DNA from: an uncultured Rubritalea sp.
GTDB lineage: Bacteria; Verrucomicrobiota; Verrucomicrobiia; Verrucomicrobiales; Akkermansiaceae
NCBI GenBank assembly: GCA_937981665.1
Contig: CALJOJ010000089.1
Span: 1 to 35,520 of the forward strand
Reading direction: 5' to 3'
DNA length: 35,520 nucleotides
The notes beneath the pieces are model-generated. The model had not been told where the DNA came from, did no database searches, and saw only the letters and a program-made list of their open reading frames with translations. Position numbers and translations under genes: made by a program. Positions 17,635 to 26,884 of this stretch are shown piece by piece; positions within the stretch are counted from its first letter, which is position 1; each line of letters begins with the position of its first letter.

Positions 17635-20382
17635 TTACGGATTTACAATGGGTGTGATTTTCTTAGCTGGTTCCTTCGCTGCTTTAGGATTAGCTTGAGT
17701 ATCTGGGGCGGCTTTGGAACTAGGTAACTTGATATCACGCTTAGTCTGCTCTAGAGAACGTGTTTTAGCTCTGATACGCTGTTCTTCTTGGATCATTTTC
17801 ATGACCTTAAGCATGAATTCAAAGTCTTCGTCTTCTTGATTGGCTCCGCCACCACCACCGCCACCACCACCGGCTTGATCTTGAGCTCCTTCTAGCTCCT
17901 TAGCCCAGTCACGGAGGAGCGTAGCACTTTCTTTAGTGAGGCGTAAGGCGGCGTATGATTGTTGGTTTTCGATGTCCTTTTCGATACCGCTGAGAGTCTC
18001 ACTGATGTTAGCTTGCTGCATCTTGTCGAGGATGTTTTCATGCTCAGGCTTCTGAGTACGAGCGTGAAAGAATGTGAGGTCTTCTTGTATCCATCGCACA
18101 TCGGATGTTGCCTGTCCTTGCTGGAGGTAGAGAGACTGGACAAGTCTCTTTAAACTTGGATCCAGTTCATTGTAGTGAAGGCCAGCTAGATTGTTGATGT
18201 TGCTTATGAAGCTTTGCGCAATGTTATCTTCTTCAGATGCCGCTTGTTTGAGTCTATTCACAAAGGTGCTAGACTCTAGTTTCTCTTTGGCTTTTTCACC
18301 TTTATCAGCAGTCTCTTGCATTTTTTTGATGAGCTTTTCTTGCTTTTCGATAGCCTTGGCTAGGTCTTGTTTTGTTTTCTCTTCTGAATTCTTTTTTTCT
18401 TGAGCTTCATTGAGTTTATCAGCGATCTCAGGCATATCTTTCTTAGCCATTTCCTGCATATCGGCAGTGGTGTCTGCCATTTCCTTGAGTGTCTTGCTGT
18501 CGATAGACTTATTCTTAGCAGCTTCTTTGAATGTTTCTTTGAGTTCGTCAGCTAGCTTTTTGGTTTCCTCGGTATTGTCGAGTTCCTTGTTCTGTTGTTC
18601 AGCTATTTTTTCTTTTGCTTCAGCCGCAGCACTTGGATCTTTTAACATTTCTTGAAGACGCTTGTTTTCGTCGAGGTTATCCTGCTCGGCACGTATAACA
18701 TCTTCTAGCTTTGAGAGGGTGTCATTGATGCTTTCTTTGATGTAGTTTGCATGTTCATCTTCACTGAGGACGAAGACTTCGATTGGCTCAGAGTGGACTC
18801 GGCCTGTTTTAGGATTATAGTCTTCAGCCCATGTAGTGATGGTAAGTTTTTGTGGTTTGATACCCAGCTTCTCAAAGTCGATGATAACTGAGGATCTGTC
18901 AGAAGTCTTATAGGGGGCACCTTGGATTAGAATGGTCTCACCATAAGCTGGAGTCTCTGGAGAGGGAGTACTGAACTCACCTTGCCACTCGACTCCTGCA
19001 GACTGTATGCCGAAGTTGTCTTCTGCTGACATTTCAAACTCTAGAATCTGATTATAGAGCATGATGCGCTGTTTCTCAACGCCTTCATTGTAAACGGATG
19101 GCGTAGTATCTGCTTGAGATGTGATGTTAACTTCAGCAGGAGCGATGCCTGCGATGCCGTGCTTATCTATCCAAGTGATGGGGAAAGTGATGGTTCCTTT
19201 GTTGATTTCAATAGGCTCAGTGATGATTTTATTACTAGTGACGGTGTGCTTGATGTTGAGTAATGTAGACTCAGGTTTTTGATCGATATCAATACCTTTT
19301 ATCTCAGCTTGTTCGCGATCAAGTTCTTCCATTTGAGGAAGGAATGATGTAGTGCTCATGTTTGCTGACTTTAGATCACGATCAGTCCTTGTGATAAGAA
19401 TGATCTGACTGCCTTCAAGAGCTTCAGCTTGGGTAGAGCCGAGTTCACGCTTGTGCGGTTGACGCTGGAGGTAATCAGGGAAGATTGTTTCTAGCTGGAA
19501 TGAGCTGACCTTTGGACGGTGGATAGGTCTGACATCGAGCTGATGATTCGCGTCACCTACTTTGATGTCGACTTCACCATTCTTACGCTTACCTGGAAAT
19601 TTTAGTACATACTTATTCTCATCGTAGCTGAATTGTTTCCACTGTGAGTTACCATACCTTGCAGTGGTAAAAGCCGGCTGATCAGCTGAGTCATTACTGA
19701 GCGGAAGCGCAATGTCGAATTTCTCGCCAATAGGAATATAGAGAGGCTGGGGGATCTGAGAGAGGTCAGCTTTAGTGAATGTGTAACGCTCTGTATCTGA
19801 CAACGGCATGAGCCAGCGAGTAAGAGCATTTTTACCAGCATCTGGGAAGAGGGCGAATGCTCCGACAGCAAGAAGCGCGATCCCACCAAGCCCTAATGTG
19901 AGCTTACGAGTCCAGCTAGTGGAGAGAGCTTTATCGAGGTCTCGTTTTTCAGCATCATGCGCCACTGCTATCATGGCGGCTTCACGGAGTTCTGGTGAGA
20001 GGGCAGTTTGGCTTTCATCTTGATCCTGTAGTTCTACCACACCGAGTAGGCGGTCACCGAGATGGGGATAATGAGTAGAGATGAGGCGAGCTAGCTGGTT
20101 TTCCTTACGGTGTTTAAAGACCCAGCGGTTGATCCAGAAGGGGGCAAATATAGCAAAGAGCGAAATGCCCGCAATAAGGATGATCAGACGCACGAGTGGT
20201 GGAATTTCCCATACACGGTCTAGAGCAAATACTAGCGAGAAAGAGATAATGAGGCCAAGTAGTCCAGCAAGAACGGCTTCCGTGATCTTGATGCGCCAGA
20301 GATGTTTCTTAAATTCTTCTAACTGCTTCCTTAGTGACTCGGGAAGTGGTGCTAGTTTTGTTTGATCTGGAAGTTTTGACAT
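17635..20382 (-). CDS. DUF4175-like large membrane protein
   Basis: A 915-residue protein with hydrophobic segments at about 33-57, 64-89 and 161-183, a large extracytoplasmic beta-rich region (about 190-560), a long charged coiled coil (about 570-760) and a C-terminal region containing nine consecutive glycines (838-846) followed by a Lys/Pro-rich tail. The topology and the helical Glu/Lys-rich half resemble DUF4175/TIGR02302-type proteins, which are often encoded near MoxR/DUF58 gene clusters; no moxR gene is seen here because the next gene is divergent. It is first in an apparent six-gene operon of exported proteins and may be their membrane scaffold. The function is unknown. Confidence 0.72.
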   Translation of the reverse strand: MSKLPDQTKLAPLPESLRKQLEEFKKHLWRIKITEAVLAGLLGLIISFSLVFALDRVWEIPPLVRLIILIAGISLFAIFAPFWINRWVFKHRKENQLARLISTHYPHLGDRLLGVVELQDQDESQTALSPELREAAMIAVAHDAEKRDLDKALSTSWTRKLTLGLGGIALLAVGAFALFPDAGKNALTRWLMPLSDTERYTFTKADLSQIPQPLYIPIGEKFDIALPLSNDSADQPAFTTARYGNSQWKQFSYDENKYVLKFPGKRKNGEVDIKVGDANHQLDVRPIHRPKVSSFQLETIFPDYLQRQPHKRELGSTQAEALEGSQIILITRTDRDLKSANMSTTSFLPQMEELDREQAEIKGIDIDQKPESTLLNIKHTVTSNKIITEPIEINKGTITFPITWIDKHGIAGIAPAEVNITSQADTTPSVYNEGVEKQRIMLYNQILEFEMSAEDNFGIQSAGVEWQGEFSTPSPETPAYGETILIQGAPYKTSDRSSVIIDFEKLGIKPQKLTITTWAEDYNPKTGRVHSEPIEVFVLSEDEHANYIKESINDTLSKLEDVIRAEQDNLDENKRLQEMLKDPSAAAEAKEKIAEQQNKELDNTEETKKLADELKETFKEAAKNKSIDSKTLKEMADTTADMQEMAKKDMPEIADKLNEAQEKKNSEEKTKQDLAKAIEKQEKLIKKMQETADKGEKAKEKLESSTFVNRLKQAASEEDNIAQSFISNINNLAGLHYNELDPSLKRLVQSLYLQQGQATSDVRWIQEDLTFFHARTQKPEHENILDKMQQANISETLSGIEKDIENQQSYAALRLTKESATLLRDWAKELEGAQDQAGGGGGGGGGANQEDEDFEFMLKVMKMIQEEQRIRAKTRSLEQTKRDIKLPSSKAAPDTQANPKAAKEPAKKITPIVNP

Positions 20383-20640
20383 ATTGATTCGCTGAGCAGG
20401 TAAATAATGGAAATATGATGAGCAACTTTTTGGCAGTGCTACTTTAGCATGAAACTTGTTTTATGTGGCTGGTAATATATTACTTTCACAATGAAATAAA
20501 ACCATTAAATTTTTGCTCCGCCAACAATTAAGCGATGAATAGAAGGGTGTTTATCTAAATACAGAGATAAAATATTAGCTTTTTGCTTGAGATGAGGACT
20601 GTAGTGCTGTCAGTCTCTTAATATCAAACATACCACATCT
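20383..20640. promoter_or_regulatory. Divergent intergenic region with a 7-bp inverted repeat
   Basis: These 258 bases separate the divergent DUF4175-like and AGCS symporter genes and must hold both promoters. TTTATCT (20550-20556) and AGATAAA (20565-20571) form a perfect inverted repeat with an 8-base spacer about 70 bases before the symporter ATG. A weak promoter reading overlaps it (TTTATC, 17 bases, TATTAG). No RNA gene or short coding frame is evident. Confidence 0.3.
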
Positions 20641-22245
20641 ATGACTAATATCTACTTAACCAGCTGTACAAAGCTGAAATATATCCTACTCAGCCTTCTG
20701 AGTATTACCCTCTTTAGCGGTCAACTACATGCACAGGAATCAGCTCCAGAAGCGCCGAAAGTGGAGAAAAGCTTCGATGAGACGGTGAATGAGGTGTTTT
20801 TGCCTGTGGGGGAGTGGGCTGATAAAATAGTATTTTATTCAGTGCCTGTACCTGGAGCTGTGAACGATAAAGGCGAGACTGTGAAAATTCCAATTGTTCT
20901 TATCCTGCTAGCTTTCAGTGCTCTCTTTCTTACTATTGTTTTTAAATTTGTAAATATTCGCGGAATAGGTACGTCGATACGAACCATTAAAGGTAGGTAT
21001 AGTAAATCAGATGACCCAGGTGAGATTACCCATTTTCAGGCGCTTTCAGCGGCTCTATCCGCTACAGTTGGACTGGGCAATATTGCGGGTGTTGCTATAG
21101 CTATAACAATCGGCGGACCAGGAGCTACTTTTTGGATGATCGTTTGTGGTTTACTCGGAATGACTACGAAATTTTGTGAGTGCACGTTAGGTGTGAAATA
21201 TCGTGAAATTGATGAAAATGGCAAGGTTTATGGAGGCGGAATGTACTATTTAAGTAAAGGTTTTGCTGAGCTGGGAGCAGCTGGATTTGGTAAGGTTATA
21301 GCAGTGATTTTTGCTGTCTTCTGTGTATTTGGTTCATTCGGAGCAGGGAATATGTTCCAGGGTAATCAAGCTTTTGAACAGATGCTGTATATCTCAGGTG
21401 GGGAAGACAGCTGGTTTGTGGGTAAGGGTTGGTTGTTCGGTCTTGGTCTTGCTGTACTCGTTGGTCTCGTCATCATTGGAGGTATTAAGAGTATCGGTAA
21501 AGTTACTGCAATATTGGTTCCCTTTATGTGTGGTACTTACGTGCTTTGTGCTCTTTATATTATACTTTCACACGTTGGTGATATACCAGGGGCCTTCAGC
21601 TCTATCTTGAACGGTGCGTTTACTTCTGATGCGGCATTAGGTGGAATTATAGGTGTTATGATTCAAGGGATGAAGCGTGCGGCATTCTCTAATGAAGCAG
21701 GATTTGGTTCAGCTCCTATTGCCCACGCGGCAGTGAAAACACGTAATCCAGCTAGTGAAGGTTACGTTGCTTTATTAGAGCCGTTTATCGATACAGTGGT
21801 TGTTTGTACTATGACAGCGTTAGTCATCATCATTACAGGTGCGCAGACAGTTGGTTCAGGAACAGCACAAGCTATAACAGTTACCTCTGGAGCTTTTGGT
21901 AGTGTTTTGAGTTGGTTCCCATATGTACTCTTTGCTGCGGTCGTACTCTTCGCATTCTCAACCATGATTTCTTGGTCCTACTACGGACAGACGGCTTGGG
22001 CATATCTTTTTGGAAGAAGCAAAATGGTAGAGTTACTATATAAGGCTATCTTCTGTGGAGTTATTGTTATTGGAGCTTCAGTAAACCTTGGCAGTGTAGT
22101 GTTATTCTCAGACGCCATGGTGTTCGCGATGTGTTTCCCTAACTTCATCGGTCTCTATTTTCTTCTTCCTAAGGTGAAAGAGGAAGTGAGAATCTATGAT
22201 GAACACATGAAGGATGTCGATAATCAGACATTACTTAGGAAATAA
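20641..22245 (+). CDS. Sodium:alanine (AGCS family) symporter
   Basis: A 534-residue inner-membrane transporter that should take up alanine, glycine or a related amino acid with sodium. Family signatures are clear: [71 protein letters not shown] and [18 protein letters not shown]. About ten hydrophobic segments are visible. An N-terminal signal-like segment (residues about 12-31, HAQ-E) precedes a short extracytoplasmic stretch before the first core helix. It is the only complete plus-strand protein gene in the window and seems monocistronic. There is no Shine-Dalgarno sequence upstream. The exact amino acid cannot be told from sequence. Confidence 0.92.
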   Translation: MTNIYLTSCTKLKYILLSLLSITLFSGQLHAQESAPEAPKVEKSFDETVNEVFLPVGEWADKIVFYSVPVPGAVNDKGETVKIPIVLILLAFSALFLTIVFKFVNIRGIGTSIRTIKGRYSKSDDPGEITHFQALSAALSATVGLGNIAGVAIAITIGGPGATFWMIVCGLLGMTTKFCECTLGVKYREIDENGKVYGGGMYYLSKGFAELGAAGFGKVIAVIFAVFCVFGSFGAGNMFQGNQAFEQMLYISGGEDSWFVGKGWLFGLGLAVLVGLVIIGGIKSIGKVTAILVPFMCGTYVLCALYIILSHVGDIPGAFSSILNGAFTSDAALGGIIGVMIQGMKRAAFSNEAGFGSAPIAHAAVKTRNPASEGYVALLEPFIDTVVVCTMTALVIIITGAQTVGSGTAQAITVTSGAFGSVLSWFPYVLFAAVVLFAFSTMISWSYYGQTAWAYLFGRSKMVELLYKAIFCGVIVIGASVNLGSVVLFSDAMVFAMCFPNFIGLYFLLPKVKEEVRIYDEHMKDVDNQTLLRK

Positions 22246-22348
22246 TACGATTTATAAAGCACGGTATCCCTTTGTTTTTAATTGATTCATAACAGGTAAT
22301 AGAGAGTCATTAATCCAAGCTGAAAAAACTATTCAATTTAAACAAAGA

Positions 22349-22377
22349 TTGTCTTGCCATTAGCCAGAAAATTACTA
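22349..22377 (+). promoter_or_regulatory. Possible promoter of tRNA-Leu
   Basis: TTGTCT (22349-22354) and TTACTA (22372-22377) are separated by 17 bases, and the tRNA begins 35 bases further on, leaving room for a short 5' leader. The -10 box is a poor match, so this is only a candidate. Confidence 0.22.
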
Positions 22378-22412
22378 GTGTTGCGACGCAGTCAATCACG
22401 ACTCACCACTAA

Positions 22413-22500
22413 GCTCGGGTGGCGGAATTGGTAGACGCGCCAGACTAAGGATCTGGTGTCCGTTAAGGACGTGGGGGTTCGACTCCCCCCTCGAGCACCA
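22413..22500 (+). tRNA. tRNA-Leu, anticodon AAG
   Basis: An 88-nucleotide class II tRNA with encoded CCA. The acceptor stem GCTCGGG pairs with CTCGAGC (one G-U), the anticodon stem is CCAGA/TCTGG, and a long variable arm and GGGGG/CCCCC T-stem follow. The 7-base anticodon loop CTAAGGA (22445-22451) places AAG at 22447-22449. The A73 discriminator and long arm fit leucine. A34 is uncommon in bacterial tRNA-Leu and would need editing to inosine to read codons other than CUU. Confidence 0.95.
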
Positions 22501-22509
22501 TTATAATTA

Positions 22510-22540
22510 GGCCCAGCATTTAGCTGGGTCTCTTTGTTTT
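22510..22540 (+). terminator. Terminator after tRNA-Leu
   Basis: GGCCCAGC (22510-22517) pairs with GCTGGGTC (22523-22530) around a 5-base loop and is followed by a T-rich tract, 10 bases after the tRNA 3' end. Confidence 0.75.
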
Positions 22541-22560
22541 AAAGGGGTACACAGCTTTTA

Positions 22561-22713
22561 TGAATCTTGAAAATCTTGCTCATCTAAAGTCACATGAGAT
22601 CCTAGATGTATTTTCCAGCTTTTACCACCTTCATCATGAGGTTTGAGGTACTCATCAGCACTTCTGGGGTTAAGGCTGTGATAGACAGAAAATATATCTA
22701 TCCTGCCACTTGA
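22561..22713 (-). other. Open stretch without start codon between hsdR and tRNA-Leu
   Basis: Between in-frame TAA codons, 51 minus-strand codons are open and read like protein, including YHSLNPRSADEYL and GGKSWKIHLGSH. No ATG, GTG or TTG start is present, and the 5' part overlaps the end of hsdR in another frame. It may be the tail of a gene lost when the island inserted, or chance. The rest of the gap between 22541 and 22697 holds nothing else I can identify. Confidence 0.25.
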
Positions 22714-25700
22714 TTAAGTTCACCTATTTTAGCAAATATACCATCAAGGATGAGCTCGTTGGGGAAGAGGGCTTCTGGTCCTCCGGCATTGATGTTAGTG
22801 AATGGAGCGTTGTAGAGAGCTTCTGTGGTAATTATTCCATTCGCAGTGAGATGAGAGATGATGAGCTCGATAAAACGAATCTGTGCGGATGACATCTCCT
22901 TATTGTTGAGAAACTCAGCGAAGCAGGCTTGGGTGCTTTTTCGGTCCATGCCAACACAGCTACGGATGAATAGAGCTAGGTTTGGCGATTGATTTCGCTC
23001 TAGAAGGTTTTCCAGGAGTTTTTTGCCCTGGTTGTCTGCTATGGCGATAAGCATAAACTCAAGCTCCTTGAGGTCTTGCTGTGTTAGGGCTTTGCCTTCA
23101 CGTAGTTTTTTGATTTCTAGACGACCGAGGTTCTGAGCCAGAGCTGCCTGGACTTTTATCTCATACTGTTGCCCGGTCATCACTGGAGTTTTGATTACGG
23201 AAACTTCTCGCACAGACATCACTTCATCTTTGAAGTTCGTATAGACTGGTGGCTGGTAGCCTTTTTCGATGAGGTGGACGAGGCTACGTAACTTTAAGCG
23301 GATATCCTCTAGTGAATCGAGTGTGATGTCTTCCCAGAATTCAGGTTGTTGGATAGCCTGAATGAGCACGAGCTCGATCTTTACCGCAGGGATATTAGAG
23401 CGTTCTTCTAGCTTGCTAGCTACTTCTAGAATACTATTGCGGAAGGTGCTAAAGCGTCCATTGTCTCCGGTGACAAGAGCTAGCTGAAGCGTTAAAAGAG
23501 TGGCGTCGAACTGCCGCGCTTCTATCTCATCTGGTGGAAGCGTATTAGGGAGGAGGGCGATTTGTTCTGTGAGTGTGGAAATATCTCTGTCTGATAGAGT
23601 TTGGTTCTCCCAGAAAGAGCTTGCCTGCATGGGTTCCAGTTGCTCGCGCTTCATGCGTACTTGGAAATTGTCCATGTTCATGGATTGCACTTCGTCTTGC
23701 AGACATTGTTTAATGCCAGCGAAGGTTCTGGCATCACCATCCTTGGTTTTTCCTTGCAGTGCTGACATTATAGCAACTCGGTTGCGGAAAATACGAGTGC
23801 TTAGAGAGATGCCACCACTTCCAGAAATGCCATCTGGTTTTTCTTCAAAGAAATCGAAGTTTCCACAGAAGTCGAATACTCTGAAGTCCTCCTTGTGTTG
23901 ACCGGGAGCAAAGAGGTTAGGGCAGAGACGAGTTCCTCGTCCGATCATCTGCCAGAATTTAATCTTGGAATAGATCGGTTTGAAGAAGACTAAATTACAG
24001 ACCTCAGGAATATCGATGCCTGTATCGAGCATATCAACGGAGATCGCAATATGTGGCTCTTTGTTAGCGTCGGAGAAATCATCGATCAACGATTGTGGGT
24101 ATTTTTGGTAGTTGTCAATGATACGAGCGAACGTTCCCTTTTTCTCAGGGAAGTGATGGTTGAAGCGTTCTTCGATAAATTCCGCATGAGCGTGATTACG
24201 GGCGAAGATGATGGTCTTTGCTAGGCGGTCTCCACCGTCGACCTTATGTCCATCGGTCATCAGAGTTTGTAGCACGGTGTCCGCTGTGTCTTTGTTGAAA
24301 AGCCACTTATTGACAGCTACTGCATTTACCTTGCGGGGCAAGCCTTCTTCTCTAGCCTTGTCCCCCCAGTCGAGCGATTCCCACTCTTCTTTTTCGTCAT
24401 CAGAAAGCTCGTCATAGGTGATCCCATTACGAGGGAATTTCATGTCGGTAATTTTCCCTGTAGGAGGAACGATGAAGCCATCAGAAACAGCGAGCTCAAG
24501 CTCGTAAGCATCAGTCGGTACCCCAGGTTCTAAGTCGAAGAGTTCGTACGTGTTCTTATCTACTTCTTCACTTGGAGTCGCGGTGAGGCCGACTAGCAGG
24601 GAATCGAAGTATTCGAAAATAGCTCCATACTTTTGGTAAACGGAACGGTGCGCTTCATCGATGATGATGAGGTCAAAGTGACCAGCTGAGAAGCGTGCTT
24701 CTCCATTTTTCACAGAATCGATAAGCCCCATCATGGTGGGGTAGGTGGAGGTGTAGACTCTCCCTTCCTTATCTTTCTCAGTCACGAGGTTGACTGGGCT
24801 GCATTCTGGGAGGTGTGCTTTGAAGGCTCCTGTGGCTTGGTTAACGAGAGAGACACGGTCAGCGAGAAATAGCACATTCTTTGCCCAGTTACATTTTTGT
24901 AGCAGATCTACTAATGCGATAGAGGTTCTGGTTTTGCCTGTGCCAGTGGCCATCACGAGGAGAGATTTACGGCGTTTGGATTTGAAGACCTCACAGATAC
25001 TTGAAATCACCCGTATCTGGTAGTAACGCCCAGCAATATCTTGGTTGAGCTGCTTAGTAGTGAGTTCTTGATGAGAAGACCTACGGTTGATGATGCGTTC
25101 TAATTCATGTTGCTTGTAGAAGCCAGAGACCTTTCGTGCTGGATAGGATAGATCATCCCATAGCCAGGTAGTGTAGCCATTACTATAGAAAATGATAGGG
25201 CGCTGGCCAGTCATGTTCTCTAGGCAGTCTGCGTAGAGTTTGGCTTGCTGTTGACCTACCTTGGCGTCAACGGTTGTGGGTTTGGCTTCTACGACAGCGA
25301 GTGGCTTGCCATCTTGTCCCCATAACACATAGTCCACATCGCCTCGACCTGTTTTGTTAGGCATGCCCTGCACTTCATATTCGGCTACGTTTTCACCCTC
25401 TGGGTCCCATCCCGCTCGTCTTAGTTCCAGATCGATGATGTATTTACGCGTGTCATCCTCTGAGTATTCGTGTGTGTCTGGTATCTGCTCGTTAGCTGCC
25501 TTGGCTGCGGTAAGCTGTTCACGTAGTTGAAGTAGTTCTTTATCGAGCTCCTCGATGTCTTTATCTCGTTTACTTAGCTCTTTGGCAGACTTATCCAGTT
25601 CAGACTCTTGTTCCTTGAGCTTCGCTTTATCTGCAGGACTCGCTTTTGACTGTAGAAAGGGGACTACTTTAGGGTCAAAGCTGATGCCGTTTAGAGAGGA

Positions 25701-26093
25701 TGCGCCTTCCTGGGTATAGGTGCGTGCTGTCCAGTAGAGAAGGTGGTGTAGCTCTTCCACCATTTGCAAGGCTGTGATTTGATAGACAGGGCGGTTACCG
25801 TGAACGGCTTCATTACCATTACGTTGGATCAGTTTGGCTTTTTGAAAAATATTTTCTGGGAGATGATTCTGAAATGTTGGCTCGTGAAGTAGTGCACCTA
25901 GTGTGTGCTCGTAGGGTTCATTCAGTGTTCGTTCGACTCGGTAGAGCTAGCGGACAATTAGCTCTAATGTTCGCCTGCAATGAAAGCAGGCTGCATGAGG
26001 GTCTGCGTAAACGGCACGTTCTGCCAGCTTGGCTGCGTTACCAAAATCAGGGAATTCAGAATTAAGAAAGTCGAAGTTGGAAGGAGTAGCCAT
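22698..26093 (-). pseudogene. hsdR: Type I restriction enzyme R subunit, interrupted by one amber codon
   Basis: HsdR is the ATP-dependent translocase and endonuclease of type I systems. From ATG at 26093 the frame runs 1131 residues with a single internal stop, TAG at codon 49 (25949-25947), in LELIVR-stop-LYRVE. Residues 1-110 match the DUF4145 domain found at the start of many HsdR proteins (MATPSNFDFL..., RNGNEAVHGNR), where tryptophan is usual at the stop position. Full-length numbering then gives the nuclease (GDVD 252-254, VEAK 268-271), Walker A ATGTGKT (382-388), DEAH (479-482), GLTATP and GRGTRLCP helicase motifs, and a helical C-terminus. Re-initiation at TTG 25769 or ATG 25763 would keep all catalytic motifs but lose the N-terminal domain. 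It is last in the operon, 69 bases after the 131-residue gene. It may be inactive, attenuated or a sequencing error. Confidence 0.9.
25947..25949 (-). other. hsdR: In-frame amber stop in hsdR
   Basis: The plus-strand CTA gives TAG at codon 49. The frame is intact for 48 codons before it and about 1082 after it, so one base change (TGG to TAG, or CAG to TAG) explains it. TAG is also the natural stop of hsdR, of the DUF4325 gene and of the autotransporter gene, so genome-wide TAG recoding is unlikely. Confidence 0.92.
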
Positions 26094-26162
26094 AGAGAAG
26101 TATATTTATCTAACAGAGATTAACGAAAGCCAGAGGGGCTTGGCGAGAAAAGAATGAGACCT

Positions 26163-26558
26163 TTAGGCCAGAATCTCGCGAATCGTTAATAATAATGGTG
26201 CTGGAATATGGTCTTCACTAAAGCGGTAGGCTCCATTAGTAATGTCCGTTCCTTGAAGAGCGGAGAATGCGACTCTCTGCGAGTCATGGATACTTACTGA
26301 AGCTATTTTACGGTAACCACCATACCATTCTAGTGAAATAGCTCCGTCTTTAGGCTCCGGAGCGAACTCAGGATCTGAAATGTCACTAGGTAGAGCCGAT
26401 AAAAACGCTTTCACAGTAGCGATAGTTTGCTCCGATATGGCAGGAGCAGAATCTCCGTCCCAGGCATCTTGAGATACTTCTTTATACAATTCTACAAGAG
26501 CGGCTATAGCATCAAAGCGATTTGAATTTAGAGATATAGCCTTGCTTGGAGTAGGCAC
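26163..26558 (-). CDS. 131-residue protein of the hsd operon, unknown function
   Basis: The frame begins at GTG (26558), 11 bases after the DUF4325 gene's stop, and no ATG lies near. The protein has a helical N-terminus (AALVELYKEVSQDAWDGDSA), a helix before LSALPSDIS, then beta strands AISLEWYGGYRKIASVSI, and a C-terminal helix. There is no signal peptide, membrane segment or catalytic motif. I cannot name a family; small proteins with a WDG...LP...EW pattern occur scattered in accessory regions. Position between the STAS-like gene and hsdR suggests a role in the same switch or an immunity/antitoxin-type function, which is inference. Confidence 0.65.
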   Translation of the reverse strand: MPTPSKAISLNSNRFDAIAALVELYKEVSQDAWDGDSAPAISEQTIATVKAFLSALPSDISDPEFAPEPKDGAISLEWYGGYRKIASVSIHDSQRVAFSALQGTDITNGAYRFSEDHIPAPLLLTIREILA

Positions 26559-26569
26559 GAATGAATGGA

Positions 26570-26884
26570 CTATGAAGGTTGTCTATTGGCTTCGTATTTA
26601 GAAACACCTAGGTCAATAGCAGCTTCTACCATGATCTTCACGATGCCTCGGCAGCCTTTGAACTGTAGCTTTTTAAGTGCTAGTGGGGTATCATGCTCAA
26701 AGAAAAATGCTAGTAATGCATTCATGAATGAGCTGTTAGAGATACGCACTCTAGAGAAATCTAGCACGAGCAGATCACACATATTAAAATAGCCTTCTAG
26801 TGTTTGAACACGAAATTGATAAGCCTCTGATCCATCCGCTAAGCGAGAGCCAAATTCTTCAAAAATATCGATTTCGTGTTTCAT
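26570..26884 (-). CDS. DUF4325-type STAS-like protein
   Basis: A 104-residue protein with the DUF4325 signature: strand LLVLDFSRVRISNSSFMNAL (38-57) followed by alternating helices and strands, as in anti-sigma-factor antagonists. Ser51/Ser52 sit where such proteins are phosphorylated, although phosphorylation here is not shown. The gene overlaps the ATPase gene by four bases (ATGA), so the two are translated together and probably interact as a partner-switching pair. The stop is TAG. The protein is short enough to be a single domain. Confidence 0.8.
   Translation of the reverse strand: MKHEIDIFEEFGSRLADGSEAYQFRVQTLEGYFNMCDLLVLDFSRVRISNSSFMNALLAFFFEHDTPLALKKLQFKGCRGIVKIMVEAAIDLGVSKYEANRQPS

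Noticed and set aside
17851-17877. GGN-codon run in the DUF4175-like gene as a phase-variable tract
   Set aside because: The run encodes nine glycines by mixed codons; gain or loss of triplets would only change linker length, so no switching is expected.
22413-22500. tRNA as a suppressor of the hsdR amber codon
   Set aside because: The anticodon is AAG, which pairs with leucine CUU codons and cannot read UAG.
22698-25769. Treating hsdR as an intact 1023-codon gene starting at 25769
   Set aside because: The first codon would be TTG with no ribosome-binding site, and the 108 codons upstream in the same frame clearly encode the HsdR N-terminal domain, broken only by one TAG.
25874-26065. Plus-strand open frame opposite the start of hsdR
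   Set aside because: It is the antisense shadow of the HsdR N-terminal coding sequence and has no recognisable protein features.
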